DNA of 42,924 nucleotides from Streptomyces altiplanensis. GTDB lineage: Bacteria > Actinomycetota > Actinomycetes > Streptomycetales > Streptomycetaceae. A program made the translations under genes and the position numbers. The DNA is taken from NCBI GenBank assembly GCA_003719395.1, contig RHMC01000051.1, positions 1 to 42,924 on the forward strand, given 5' to 3'. Positions 1-8,235 of this stretch are shown in pieces; the first letter of the stretch is position 1; each line of letters starts with the position of its first letter. The notes below the pieces were generated by a model, which did not search any database, was not told where the DNA came from, and was given only the letters and a program-made list of their open reading frames with translations.

Positions 1-79
1 AGGGCCGGAGGGGTGTGGGGCGGGGGCGTGGGCGGCGTGGCAGGGCCTCCGGGAATGGATGTGCGCATTGCAGTCTTGT

Positions 80-99
80 TTGAGACACTGATGTCTCAA
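80..99. promoter_or_regulatory. Palindromic operator over the exporter start codon
   Basis: Perfect inverted repeat TTGAGACA-CTGA-TGTCTCAA. The ATG of the downstream exporter starts at base 91, at the edge of the 4-bp centre, so a bound protein would cover the translation start and probably the +1 region. No good Shine-Dalgarno precedes this ATG, which fits a leaderless transcript. The symmetry and size are typical of TetR-family operators, and DHA2 exporters are often controlled by a divergent TetR. Any such regulator would lie left of the window, so that partner is inferred. Confidence 0.6.
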
Positions 100-1700
100 G
101 CGAGACCGGACGGTGTCACCCCGTACCTTCCGGCACGACCCGAACAGGACCGCAATGCACCCCGCCCCCGTCCGGCCAGACCCCCGGGCCCAGCTCGACC
201 CCCGGCGCTGGGCGTCCTCACGATCCTCTCCGGCAGCCTGCTGCTGATCGCGATGGACACCACGATCCTCAACGTCGCCTTCCCCTCCCTCGTCGCCGAC
301 CTCGGGCCCAGCTCCGTGCAGCAGTTGTGGATCATCGACGTGTACGCGCTGGCGCTCTCCGGTGTGCTGGTCACCGCGGGCGCGCTCGGTGACCGCTGGG
401 GGCGCAAGCGCCTGCTGCTCATCGGCTTCGGAGTCTTCGCGCTCGCCTCGCTGATCGCCGTGTCCGCCACCGAGCCGTGGCAGGTCATCGCGGCCCGCGC
501 ACTGCTCGGAGTCGGCGGCGCGGCCATCATGCCGTCGACCCTTTCGATCCTGCGGCACGTCTTCACCGACGCCCGCGAGCGCGCCTTCGCGTACGCCGTC
601 TGGGCCGCGGTCTTCGGTGGCGGCATGGCGCTCGGTCCGGTCGTGGGCGGTCTGCTCGTCGAGAAGAACGGCTGGCAGTCCGCGTTCCTGCTCAACGTGC
701 CGGTCGCGCTGGCCGTCATCGCGTTCGGTCTGTGGCTGCTGCCCGAGTCGCGTCAGCCGCGCGAGGGCCGCTGGGACTGGTGGGGCGTCGGCCAGTCGGC
801 CGTCGGCATGCTCGCCCTCGCGGGCGGCATCAAGCAGCTCGGCAAGGGCGGTCCCGCCGACCCGGTCGCCTGGCTGCTGCTGGCCGTGGCCGGGGTCGCG
901 CTGACCGTGTTCGTACGCCGCCAGCTGAGGCTTCCGCAGCCGCTGCTGCAGGTGCGGCTCTTCGCGAGCCGGCCGTTCAGCATCGCCGCCGCCGCGATCT
1001 TCCTCGGGATGATCGCGCTCGGTTCGGCGCTGTTCCTGATCACCCAGTGGTTCCAGTACGGCGAGGGCTACACCCCGCTCCAGGCCGGCATCCGGCTGCT
1101 CCCCGCGCCGCTCGGACTGGTCGTCACCTCACTGGTGACGCCCGCCCTGATGCACCGTCTTCCGATCCGTCACGTCCTCGGTGGCGGACTGCTGATGATG
1201 ACGGCCGGCCTCGTGCTGCCCTGGGTCTTCCAGCAGGCCGGTACCCTCGGCTACCCGTCCGTCGCCTTCGCGCTGGGCGTGCTCGGCTGCGGCGTCGGCA
1301 TCGCCACCACGGTCGCCTCGGTGACCCTGATGGCCTCCGCCCCGGCGCGCGACGTCAGCGGCGCCGCCGCCATCGAGGAGACCTGCTACGAACTCGGCGC
1401 GGCGATGGGCGCGCCATCCTCGGCAGCGTGGCGTCCGCCCTGTACCGGGCGCACCTGCCGCCGCTCGGCCTGGACGGCGCGGCGACGACGGCCGTACGCG
1501 ACTCCGTGGGCGAGGCCGCGCACCTGGCCGCGCAGACCGGCGGCCCGGCCGGGACCGCCCTGCTCGAAAAGGTCTCCGCGGCCTTCACCGCGGGCATGAC
1601 CCCGACCTTCCTGCTCGCGGCGGCACTGCCGCTCGCGGCGGCGGCCCTGGCCTGGGCGAAGATCCCCAAGGACCTCCGCCCGACCGAGAACGCGCACTGA
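91..1700 (+). CDS. DHA2-type MFS multidrug efflux transporter (one frameshift)
   Basis: Integral membrane proton-coupled drug exporter, about 537 residues, the usual length of the 14-helix DHA2 family. The MFS loop motif GALGDRWGRKRLL follows helix 2, and antiporter motif C is visible as ALGPVVGGLLVEKNGW. Many hydrophobic helices follow. The N-terminal frame runs to about base 1405 (ELGAAMG); the C-terminal part (AILGSVASALYRAHLPPLG to the TGA at 1698) lies one frame back, as if one base were missing near 1410. I chose ATG 91 because the palindrome sits on it and the first membrane helix follows after a proline-rich tail; in-frame ATG 55 is an alternative. The substrate cannot be read from sequence. 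The frame break may be a sequence error, otherwise the last two helices would be lost. Confidence 0.85.
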
Positions 1701-1795
1701 GCCGGCCGGGCGGCCCCGGCCCCTACCCGTAGTACTTCGGAGCTACGCGCAAGGGTGCTCGCTGGCGGACGCCGACACGTGGCGTGATCCATACA

Positions 1796-1832
1796 TTCCG
1801 TACCGGAAGCACGACAGACATCCGGTACGGAA
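1796..1832. promoter_or_regulatory. Tandem palindromes upstream of the hydrolase/two-component genes
   Basis: Two near-identical small palindromes lie about 24 bp apart centre to centre, immediately before the hydrolase gene. The first is TTCCG-TAC-CGGAA (1796-1808); the second is (A)TCCG-GTA-CGGAA (1820-1832). Together they also form a 12-bp inverted repeat with a 13-base loop. The spacing is a little over two helical turns, so two dimers could sit on the same face. The right copy ends 11 bases before the ATG at 1844. An operator for the downstream response regulator or another dimeric regulator is the likeliest meaning; a transcript hairpin is the alternative. Confidence 0.5.
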
Positions 1833-1843
1833 GGACCATTCCC

Positions 1844-2853
1844 ATGGTGTCCCGCCCGCGCAGCAGCCGCCCGCGCCGCGCTGCTCGCCGCACTCGTCAC
1901 CGCCGCGGTGGCCGTACCGGTGTCGGGCGCGGCCCGCCCGGCGGCCGTGCCGGCTCCCTCCCCGGCCACCTTGGCCGCTCGCGCCGCGACCCCGCCGAAC
2001 TCGCCGAACGGTACGCCGCCACCCGCGACGGCATCCGGGCCGCCGAGCGGACGGCCGCCGGCCACGGCGACCGCAAGCGGGCCGCCGTGCTGCGGGGGAT
2101 GGCGGGCCCGGAGCGTCGCTTCCTCTCCTTCGACGGCCGCGACGGCGGCCGCACCGCCGAGGTCTTCGGCGACCTGTCCCGGGCCGAGCGGATCGCCGTA
2201 CTGGTCCCGGGCTCCGACACCAGCCTCGACCGGTACGGACGCCTCCGCGCCGGCGCGACCGCGCTCCAGCGCGAGCTGGGCGGCCGGTCCGCGGTCGTCG
2301 CCTGGCTCGGCTACGACACGCCGGGCACGGTGAGCCCGCAGGTGCTGACACCCGGCCGCGCGGACGAAGCCGCCCCCGCCCTGCGCCGGTTCGTGGCGGA
2401 GCTGGGCGCGGCCAGGCCCGCCGCCCGTACCTCCCTCCTCTGCCACTCCTACGGCTCCGTGGTCTGCGGCCGGGCAGCCGCCGCGTCCGGCCTGGACGAC
2501 GCGGACATCGTCCTGTACGGCAGCCCCGGCACAGGTGGCGACAACGCCGCCGCGCTGCACACCCGGGCCACCGTCTGGGCCGGCCGGGGCGCCGGCGACT
2601 GGATCGCCGACGTACCGCACGGTCGGATCCAACTCCCCTACATCACCGTCGGACTGGGGACCGATCCCGTCTCGCCGGAGTCCGGCGCCCGAATCTTCGC
2701 GGCGGGCGGCGGCGGCCACAGCGACTACCTGAAGCCCGGTTCCGTCTCCCTGGCCAACCTCGCCCGGATCGTCTCCGGACAGACGCCTTCCGAGGAGGGC
2801 GTCATGCGTGACCTCGTACGGCGGATCGGTGCCGCGACCCCGACCGGCCGTGA
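1844..2853 (+). CDS. Secreted alpha/beta hydrolase, DUF1023-like (frameshifted)
   Basis: Predicted secreted serine hydrolase of about 335 residues. A signal peptide is readable as LLAALVTAAVAVPVSG in one frame (1881 onward). The hydrolase body, from AELAERYAATRDGI to NLARIVSGQ, lies one frame back. The nucleophile is the Ser of LLCHSYGSVV (about 2440-2470), and a late His is in GGGHSDYL (about 2710). The FLSFDGRDGGR segment and the PGSDTSLDRY loop are typical of the actinobacterial DUF1023 family. ATG 1844 is just upstream of the signal-peptide frame, so a base is out of register there and again near 1985. With one more lost base near the end, the protein would stop at the TGA at 2851-2853, overlapping the next start as GTGA. 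The substrate is unknown; lipase or esterase activity is only a guess. Confidence 0.65.
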
Positions 2854-3970
2854 CCGGCGCCGTCGTCGGGCTGCGCGCCCTCGCCATCCTCGGCGTGGTC
2901 CTGGGCCACTGGCTGGTGACCGCCCTGTCGCGGACAGCGGCACGGTTCGCGCGCGAGTCCGCTCCAGTACCTGTCCCGACTCGCCCCCGTCTCCTGGATG
3001 TTCCAGACCCTGGCGGCCTTCTTCCTGGTGGGCGGGCTGGTGGGGACGAAGAGCTACGCCGCCGGCCGCGGCCGAGGCCGACGTCAGGGCAGTGGCTCGG
3101 TGCCCGTACGGCCCGGCTGGGCCGGCCGGTCGCCGCCGTGCTGGTGGTGTGGGCCGTGGCGGCGGGCGTGATGCTCGCTTCCGGGGCGGACCCGGTGACC
3201 GTACGCGCGCTGCTCAAGCTCGCGCTGTCCCCGCTCTGGTTCCTGCTGGTCTTCGCGGCGCTGACGGCGGTGACCCCGCTGGTGGCGAAACTCCATCCGC
3301 TGTGGCCGCTCGCGGTCGTCCTGTACGTCGACCTGGCCCGGTTCGGCCTGGGCGTCCCGCCCGGCTCGGCTGGATCAACGTGGTGGCCGGCTGGCTGGTC
3401 CCGTACTGCCTGGGCGCGGCCCGGGCCCGGGGCGGCCTGCGGGGCCGTACGGCCGGCTGGGTGCTGCTGGCCGGGGGCGCGGCCGCGACCACCGCCCTGG
3501 TGGCGTTCGCCGGTTACCCGGCGTCCATGGTCGGGGTCCCCGGCGCCGCGGTCTCCAACCTCAACCCGCCCACCCTCGCCGCCGTCACCTTCGGCCTCGC
3601 CCAGTGCGGCGCGGCGTTGCTCCTGCTGGGACCGCTGCGGCGGGTGCTCGCCCGGCCCGCCGCCTGGGCGGCGGTGGCGCTGGTCAACCTCTCCGCGATG
3701 ACGGTGTTCCTCTGGCACCAGACCGCTGATGATGGCGGTCACCGCGACCCGGGCCTCCTCGCGGGCAGGCCCCTGCCCGGCCTGCACACCGTTCCCGACG
3801 GCCTCGGCTGGGTGCTCGCCCGGCTGGCCTGGCTGCCGGTGTTCATGGGGGCCCTGGGAGTGTGCGGGGTGGCGTTCCATACGTACGAACAGGGCCGCCG
3901 CGGCCGCGAAGGGCAGCCGGATCGTGCGCGAGGGCGTCCCGCCCGGGACGAGGCGGCGCGGGGTGCCTAG
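2850..3970 (+). CDS. Membrane acyltransferase family 3 protein (heavily frameshifted)
   Basis: Polytopic membrane acyltransferase (Acyl_transf_3 type) that would transfer an acyl group to an exported sugar or lipid. The family signature GLRALAILGVVLGHWL opens the protein, and further blocks recur in changing frames: APVSWMFQTLAAFFLVGG, PVAAVLVVWAVAAGVML, LSPLWFLLVFAALTAVTPL, GWINVVAGWLVPYCLGAA and LVNLSAMTVFLWHQTA. I count at least five frame changes (near 2928, 2950, 3075, 3360 and 3725), mostly apparent one-base losses, so the locus is not expressible as written. GTG 2850 gives a four-base overlap with the hydrolase stop; GTG 2808, preceded by GAGGAGGG, is an alternative. The C-terminus at 3970 lies just before the sensor kinase, suggesting one four-gene operon. 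Confidence 0.6.
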
Positions 3971-3980
3971 GGTGGATCTT

Positions 3981-5341
3981 GTGAAGGGGGAGAACGCGGT
4001 GGTGGAGCGGCTGGTGAAGGCTGTGCGGGCGGTGCCGCGCACCCTGCGCGAGGACCTGTGGACCGGGGCCGCCGCCCCGCTGCCGCCCGGCGGACGGCCC
4101 GGCTGGCTGATGTGGCAGCCGGTCGTCGTGCTGCTGTTGCTGATCTGCGCGGCAGTCCTCGGCGTGATCAGCGTGAACGATCTCGCCTTCGACTGGGGCC
4201 ACGGACTGGGCACCAGGTACGCCCTGTTGCTCGGCGGGGCACAGTCGGTGGCGCTCGTCGTCGCGGCGTTCCGGCCGCTGCCGGCGTGGTGGATGGTGAC
4301 GATCTCCATGGTGGCCGTCGCGTGGCTCTCGGGCTCGCAGTTCCCGCGGGACGACGTGTCTCCCTGGACCGCCCCCAAAATCGCCGCAGGGCTCCCGGGC
4401 TCGCAGTTCCCCTGGGACCCGTTGTTCCCCTGGACCGGCCCCGGGATCGCCGCGCAGGCCGGCGTGCTCTTCATGCTGGCGTTGCGGGTCCGTCCCCGCG
4501 TCGTGGCCGAGGCCCTGACGATCAGCCTCCTGGCGGGTTTGGTCTGCAGCACGCTCATTCTCCAGGGCCACTTCACCGGCGTCGCCGCGCCGTCGGAATC
4601 CTCACCGCCGCGGCGGTGGTCGGCGGCTCACTGCGCGGCCGTCAGGTGGCTCGCACACGGAACTCGTCGTCCAGGAGGAACAGACCGCGAGGAGCGCGCC
4701 CGGCGCACCCTCATGGAAGAGCGCAACCGCATCGCCCGCGAACTGCACGACGTCGTCGCCCACCACATGTCGGTCATCTCCATCCAGGCGCAGGTCGCCC
4801 CGCACCTGGTCGACAACCCGTCCGACGAGCTGAAGGAGAACCTCGCGGGCATCCGCGAGAACGCCGTCGGGCGCTGTCCGAACTGCGCCGGGTCCTGGGC
4901 GTACTGCGCTCGGAGGAATCCCCGTCGCAGGAGGCCCGGCACGCCCCGCAGCCCACCCTCGACCGGCTGGACGAGCTGGTCGGCAATGTGCGGAGCGCCG
5001 GGCTCGGGGTCACGGTCCGGACCACCGGAGAACCGCGCCCACTGCCGCCGGGCGTCGAGCTGTCGGCGTTCCGCATCGTGCAGGAGGCGCTCAGCAACGT
5101 GATGCGGCACGCGCCCGGAGCCGACGCGCGGGTGGTGATCGGCTACCACACGGCCGGTCTCACCGTCCGGGTCACCAACACCGCGCCGGACGGGACCGCG
5201 GAGCCCCCTCGGGGCGCGGGCCACGGTCTCCTCGGGATGCGGGAACGCACCACCATGCTGGGCGGCGAGTTCACCAACGGTACTGTCCCCGGCGGCGGTT
5301 ACGAAGTACTGGCGACGCTTCCCCTGGAGGACAGTCCATGA
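3981..5341 (+). CDS. Two-component sensor histidine kinase, NarL/HisKA_3 class (frameshifted)
   Basis: Membrane sensor kinase of about 454 residues that would phosphorylate the adjacent regulator. An N-terminal membrane domain starts at WQPVVVLLLLICAAVLGVI. The H-box ERNRIARELHDVVAHHMSVI (about 4721-4780) carries the phospho-acceptor His. The ATPase domain shows EALSNVMRHAPGA as the N-box and GHGLLGMRERTTMLGG as the G-box. Frame changes near 4600, 4650, 4690 and 4870 all behave like single lost bases, with the kinase sequence continuing across them. GTG 3981 follows AGGG at a suitable distance; GTG 3972 is also possible. Between two membrane segments lies a duplicated 22-residue unit (see 4331-4462). 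The stop overlaps the regulator start as ATGA, indicating translational coupling. Confidence 0.82.
4331..4462 (+). repeat. Tandem 66-bp (22-codon) duplication inside the sensor kinase
   Basis: Two adjacent copies of a unit beginning with gggctcgcagttccc start at 4331 and 4397, exactly 66 bp apart, so the frame is kept. The encoded copies are related but diverged: GSQFPRDDVSPWTAPKIAA and GSQFPWDPLFPWTGPGIAA. They lie between hydrophobic segments, in what should be an extracytoplasmic loop of the sensor domain. Confidence 0.75.
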
Positions 5342-6006
5342 CCATCCGCGTACTGATCGCCGACGACCAGGTGATGGTCCGCCAGGGCTTCACCGTGCTG
5401 CTCGACGCCGAACCCGGCATCGAGGTCGTCGGGCAGGCCGTGGACGGCCTCGACGCCGTCGGCAAGGTCGCCGAACTCGGCCCGGACGTCGTCCTGATGG
5501 ACATCCGGATGCCGGGGCTCGGCGGAATCGACGCGACCCGGCGCATCACCGAACCGGCGGGCGCCACGGTCAAGGTCCTCGTCCTGACCACCTTCGATCT
5601 CGACGAGTACGTGTACGAGGCGCTGCGCGCCGGCGCGTCCGGGTTCCTCCTCAAGGACGCCTCCGCCGCCGAACTCGCCCGGGCGGTACGGGTGGTGGCG
5701 GCCGGTGACGCGCTGCTCGCCCCGAACATCACCAAGCGCCTGATAGCAGAGTTCTCCCGGCTGACCGACGCGCCCCGCGCCCCGCTCAAGGACCGCGTCG
5801 GCGCCCTGACGGAACGCGAGACCGAGGTGCTGTCGCTGATCGCGCAGGGCCTGTCGAACGCGGAGATCGCGGGGCGGCTGGTGCTGGCGGAACAGACCGT
5901 GAAGACCCATGTGAGCCGGATCCTGGTCAAGCTGGGCCTGCGCGACCGGACCCAGGCCGCGGTCTTCGCGTACGACACGGGACTGGTGCGCCCGGCCGGA
6001 TACTGA
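5338..6006 (+). CDS. LuxR/NarL-family response regulator
   Basis: Cytoplasmic DNA-binding partner of the upstream sensor kinase; 222 residues, intact, the normal length of the family. The receiver domain (about 1-120) shows the acidic pair D9/D10, phospho-acceptor D55 in VVLMDIRMPG, the Thr pair at 84-85 in LVLTTFD, and K106 in SGFLLKDAS. The C-terminal LuxR-type helix-turn-helix (about 153-212) is LTERETEVLSLIAQGLSNAE with the recognition helix in EQTVKTHVSRILVKL. Its start overlaps the kinase stop by four bases. The target is not shown; the tandem palindromes at 1796-1832 are a candidate if the system regulates its own operon. Confidence 0.93.
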   Translation: MTIRVLIADDQVMVRQGFTVLLDAEPGIEVVGQAVDGLDAVGKVAELGPDVVLMDIRMPGLGGIDATRRITEPAGATVKVLVLTTFDLDEYVYEALRAGASGFLLKDASAAELARAVRVVAAGDALLAPNITKRLIAEFSRLTDAPRAPLKDRVGALTERETEVLSLIAQGLSNAEIAGRLVLAEQTVKTHVSRILVKLGLRDRTQAAVFAYDTGLVRPAGY

Positions 6007-6034
6007 GCCGCTGGGCTACTGGGCTACTGAGCCG
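6001..6034. repeat. Short direct repeats in the convergent regulator/TetR junction
   Basis: TACTGAGCCG occurs at 6001-6010, including the response regulator stop, and again at 6025-6034. GGGCTACT is repeated head to tail between them (6013-6028). The duplication lies in the 17-base gap and the C-terminal codons of the convergent TetR gene. It looks like local slippage; no function is evident. Confidence 0.5.
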
Positions 6035-6635
6035 GTCCGGCCGGAATCAGGCGGCGCGCGGCCGACATCGCCGCCGCCAGCGCCTGACGGCGGTCGCTGC
6101 CGCGCTGGCCCAGCACCACCCGGGTGCTCAGCCCGTCCAGCAGCGCCAGCAGTTCGGACGCGTCGCGCACAACGTCCATCGGTGCGAAGCGCCGCCGCGC
6201 CACGCCCTTGGTGAGCAGCGCCTCCAGGTCGTCCTGCCAGGCCCGGTCCATGGCCTCCTGGGCCTGGCGCAGGTCCTCGTTCGCCGGCGTACGGGCCCAC
6301 AGCTCGATCCACAGCATCCAGCGCGGGTCGCGCGGTCCGCGCGGCAGGTACAGCTCCAGGAACTGGTCGAGCTTGCGCTCCGCCGTCGTCGGGCGGCCCA
6401 GCAACACCCGGCGTTCCCCGGTGAGTTCGGTCTCGCTCCAGCGCAGCGCCTCCAGCAGCAGCCGGTCCTTGCTGCCGAAGTAGTACAGGATGTGGCCGCC
6501 GCTGGTGTCCAGCCGCTCCGCCAGCGCGGACATGGTGAGCGCGGCCAGACCGTGCTCGGCGATGACCGCCATGGCCTCTTCGAGCATCCGCTCCTGAGCG
6601 ATGTGTCCGTCGCGCCGTCGCGCCGCTCCTGCCAC
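6024..6635 (-). CDS. TetR-family transcriptional repressor
   Basis: Intact 203-residue TetR/AcrR regulator. The N-terminal HTH (about 15-62) runs through ERMLEEAMAVIAEHGLAALT, SALAERLDTSGGHILYYFG and SKDRLLLEAL. The variable C-terminal ligand domain (about 70-200) is rich in Leu, Trp and Arg and has a FLELYLPRGPRDPRWMLWIE segment. It is divergent from the permease/amidohydrolase genes, with a 35-bp inverted repeat between them (6737-6771), so it most likely represses them and itself, with the transported or hydrolysed compound as inducer. This is inferred from arrangement. It is convergent with the response regulator, 17 bases apart. Confidence 0.9.
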   Translation of the reverse strand: MAGAARRRDGHIAQERMLEEAMAVIAEHGLAALTMSALAERLDTSGGHILYYFGSKDRLLLEALRWSETELTGERRVLLGRPTTAERKLDQFLELYLPRGPRDPRWMLWIELWARTPANEDLRQAQEAMDRAWQDDLEALLTKGVARRRFAPMDVVRDASELLALLDGLSTRVVLGQRGSDRRQALAAAMSAARRLIPAGPAQ

Positions 6636-6736
6636 CGGTCTCGCCTCCGCCGTCCGTACCCGATGGTCACGACCTTAGCCGCGGAGCGCACGGATGTGCG
6701 CCGGGGTCTTGACGGGCGGGGGAGCGGCACCGCATC

Positions 6737-6771
6737 TTGAATGCCGTTCTAACTTTTAGAACAGCATTCAA
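6737..6771. promoter_or_regulatory. 35-bp TetR-type operator between the TetR gene and the permease
   Basis: Inverted repeat with 16-bp arms and a 3-base centre (CTT). The left arm is TTGAATGCCGTTCTAA and the right arm is TTAGAACAGCATTCAA; the arms match at 15 of 16 positions. It is AT-rich against a GC-rich background and lies 27 bases before the permease start and about 100 bases before the TetR start. This is the expected place and length for a site binding one or two TetR dimers. Confidence 0.8.
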
Positions 6772-6798
6772 AGTCACGAGGTCTGGGCGGGGAGCGGC

Positions 6799-8235
6799 AT
6801 GGCCATACGCGAGGCGGAGCAACAGCGGCAGGGCGGCGACGAGGTGTTCCGGGTCGAGGCCCACGGCATCGACCCCATCCCCGACGAGGAGCGGCACGGC
6901 AGCGCCAAGGACCTCTTCTGGCTCTGGTTCGGCTCCAACCTGACCTTCACCTACGTCATCAACGGCGCGCTCGCCGTCGCCTTCGGCCTCTCCTTCTGGC
7001 AGGCGACCGCCGTCGTCGTCATCGGCGGCCTGTCGTTCTTCGTCATCAGCGCGGCGGGGCTGAGCGGCATCCGTACCGGCACGGCCACTCTCGTGATCTC
7101 CCGCGCCGCCTTCGGCACGCGCGGCAACTGGCCCGCCGGAGCGCTCAACTGGGTCGTCAGCATCGGCTACACCGTCGTCAACACGGTGGTCGGCACTCTC
7201 GCCCTGGAGGCCTTCTTCGCCGAACTCGGCTGGAGCGGCGGCGACCCCGCCCGCGCCCTCGCCCTCCTGACCACCCTCGCCCTGACCTTCGCGGTCGCCC
7301 TGTGGGGCCACGCCACCGTCCAGTTCGCCGAACGCCGGCTGGCGTACGTCCTGGCCGCCGGGTTCGCCGCGCTGCTCATCCTCGTCCTGCCCGGCGCCGA
7401 CACCACCGCCCCCGCCACCGGCCCCGGCGCCGCCGGCTGGAGCCTGGCCTTCGTCGTCATGCTGGCCGGCCCCTTCTCGTACCTGCCGATGCCCGCCGAC
7501 TACACCCGCTACCTCCCCGCCTCCACCTCGCTGCGCTCCATCACCTGGAGCGGGGCGCTCGGCGGCTTCGTCTCCTCGGTCGCCCTCGGCGTCGCGGGTG
7601 TCGCCGCCGCCACCCGGACCGACATGACCGACGCGGTGGCGGGCGCGGAGAAGCTGCTGCCCGGCTGGTTCCAGCCGGTCTTCCTGGCCCTGGTGCTCCT
7701 CGGCTCCGTCACCAACTCGATCATCACGCTCTACTCGTCGAGCCTGAACCTCCAGGTGCTCGGCATCCCCTGGAGCCGGTCGCGGACCCTCCTCATCAGC
7801 GCCGTCGTCACCGCCGCCGGTTCGCTCTGGGCCCTCTTCCTCGCCGACTTCACCGAGTCGCTGCTGTCCTTCCTCTCCCTCCTGATCATCGTCTTCGCCC
7901 CGTGGGGCGGCGTCTTCCTCGCCGACATGCTGCTGCGCCGCTGCCGTTACGACGCCGAGGCCCTGCACGCCGGAGCGGCGGCGCCGTACTGGTACCGGGC
8001 CGGTTACCACCCGGCGGGCATGACCGCCCTCCTCGCCGGCATGGCCTTCGCCGCCCTCACCTGCGACTCCGAACTGTGGACCGGCCCCCTGGTCGCACCG
8101 CTCGGCGGCGCCGACCTGACCCTCCTCGGTTCGGCCGTCTCCGCACTCACCTACTGGGCGCTGGCTCCACGTGCGCCGTCCGGTCCGCCCGCTGAACCAC
8201 CCGTACTTTCCGTACCACCCCAGGAGTTCACCCTC
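6799..8235 (+). CDS. NCS1-family cytosine/purine-type permease
   Basis: Membrane importer for a nucleobase-like or hydantoin-like compound; about 479 residues, the normal NCS1 length. Visible features are the N-terminal GIDPIPDEERHGSAKDLFWL block, about twelve hydrophobic segments, and the conserved stretches GPFSYLPMPADYTRYLP and LIIVFAPWGGVFLADMLLRR. GGGGAG precedes ATG 6799. No stop occurs before the amidohydrolase: the frame passes through a Pro-rich linker (8160-8235) straight into it. A TGA at 8193-8195 lies one frame back, exactly where the permease should end, so the missing stop may be an artefact of one lost base. Permease and hydrolase together suggest uptake followed by ring or amide hydrolysis of one substrate, under the divergent TetR. 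Confidence 0.85.

Noticed and set aside
2803..2960. Hydrolase and acyltransferase as one fused protein
   Set aside because: One frame spans both genes only by chance of high GC; the acyltransferase helices lie in other frames, and a GTGA overlap at 2850-2853 gives a natural boundary.
1355..4576. Very long open frame on the minus strand
   Set aside because: Composition is Arg/Ala/Gly/Pro-rich with no domain; it is the antisense shadow of the exporter, hydrolase, acyltransferase and kinase genes, caused by high GC.
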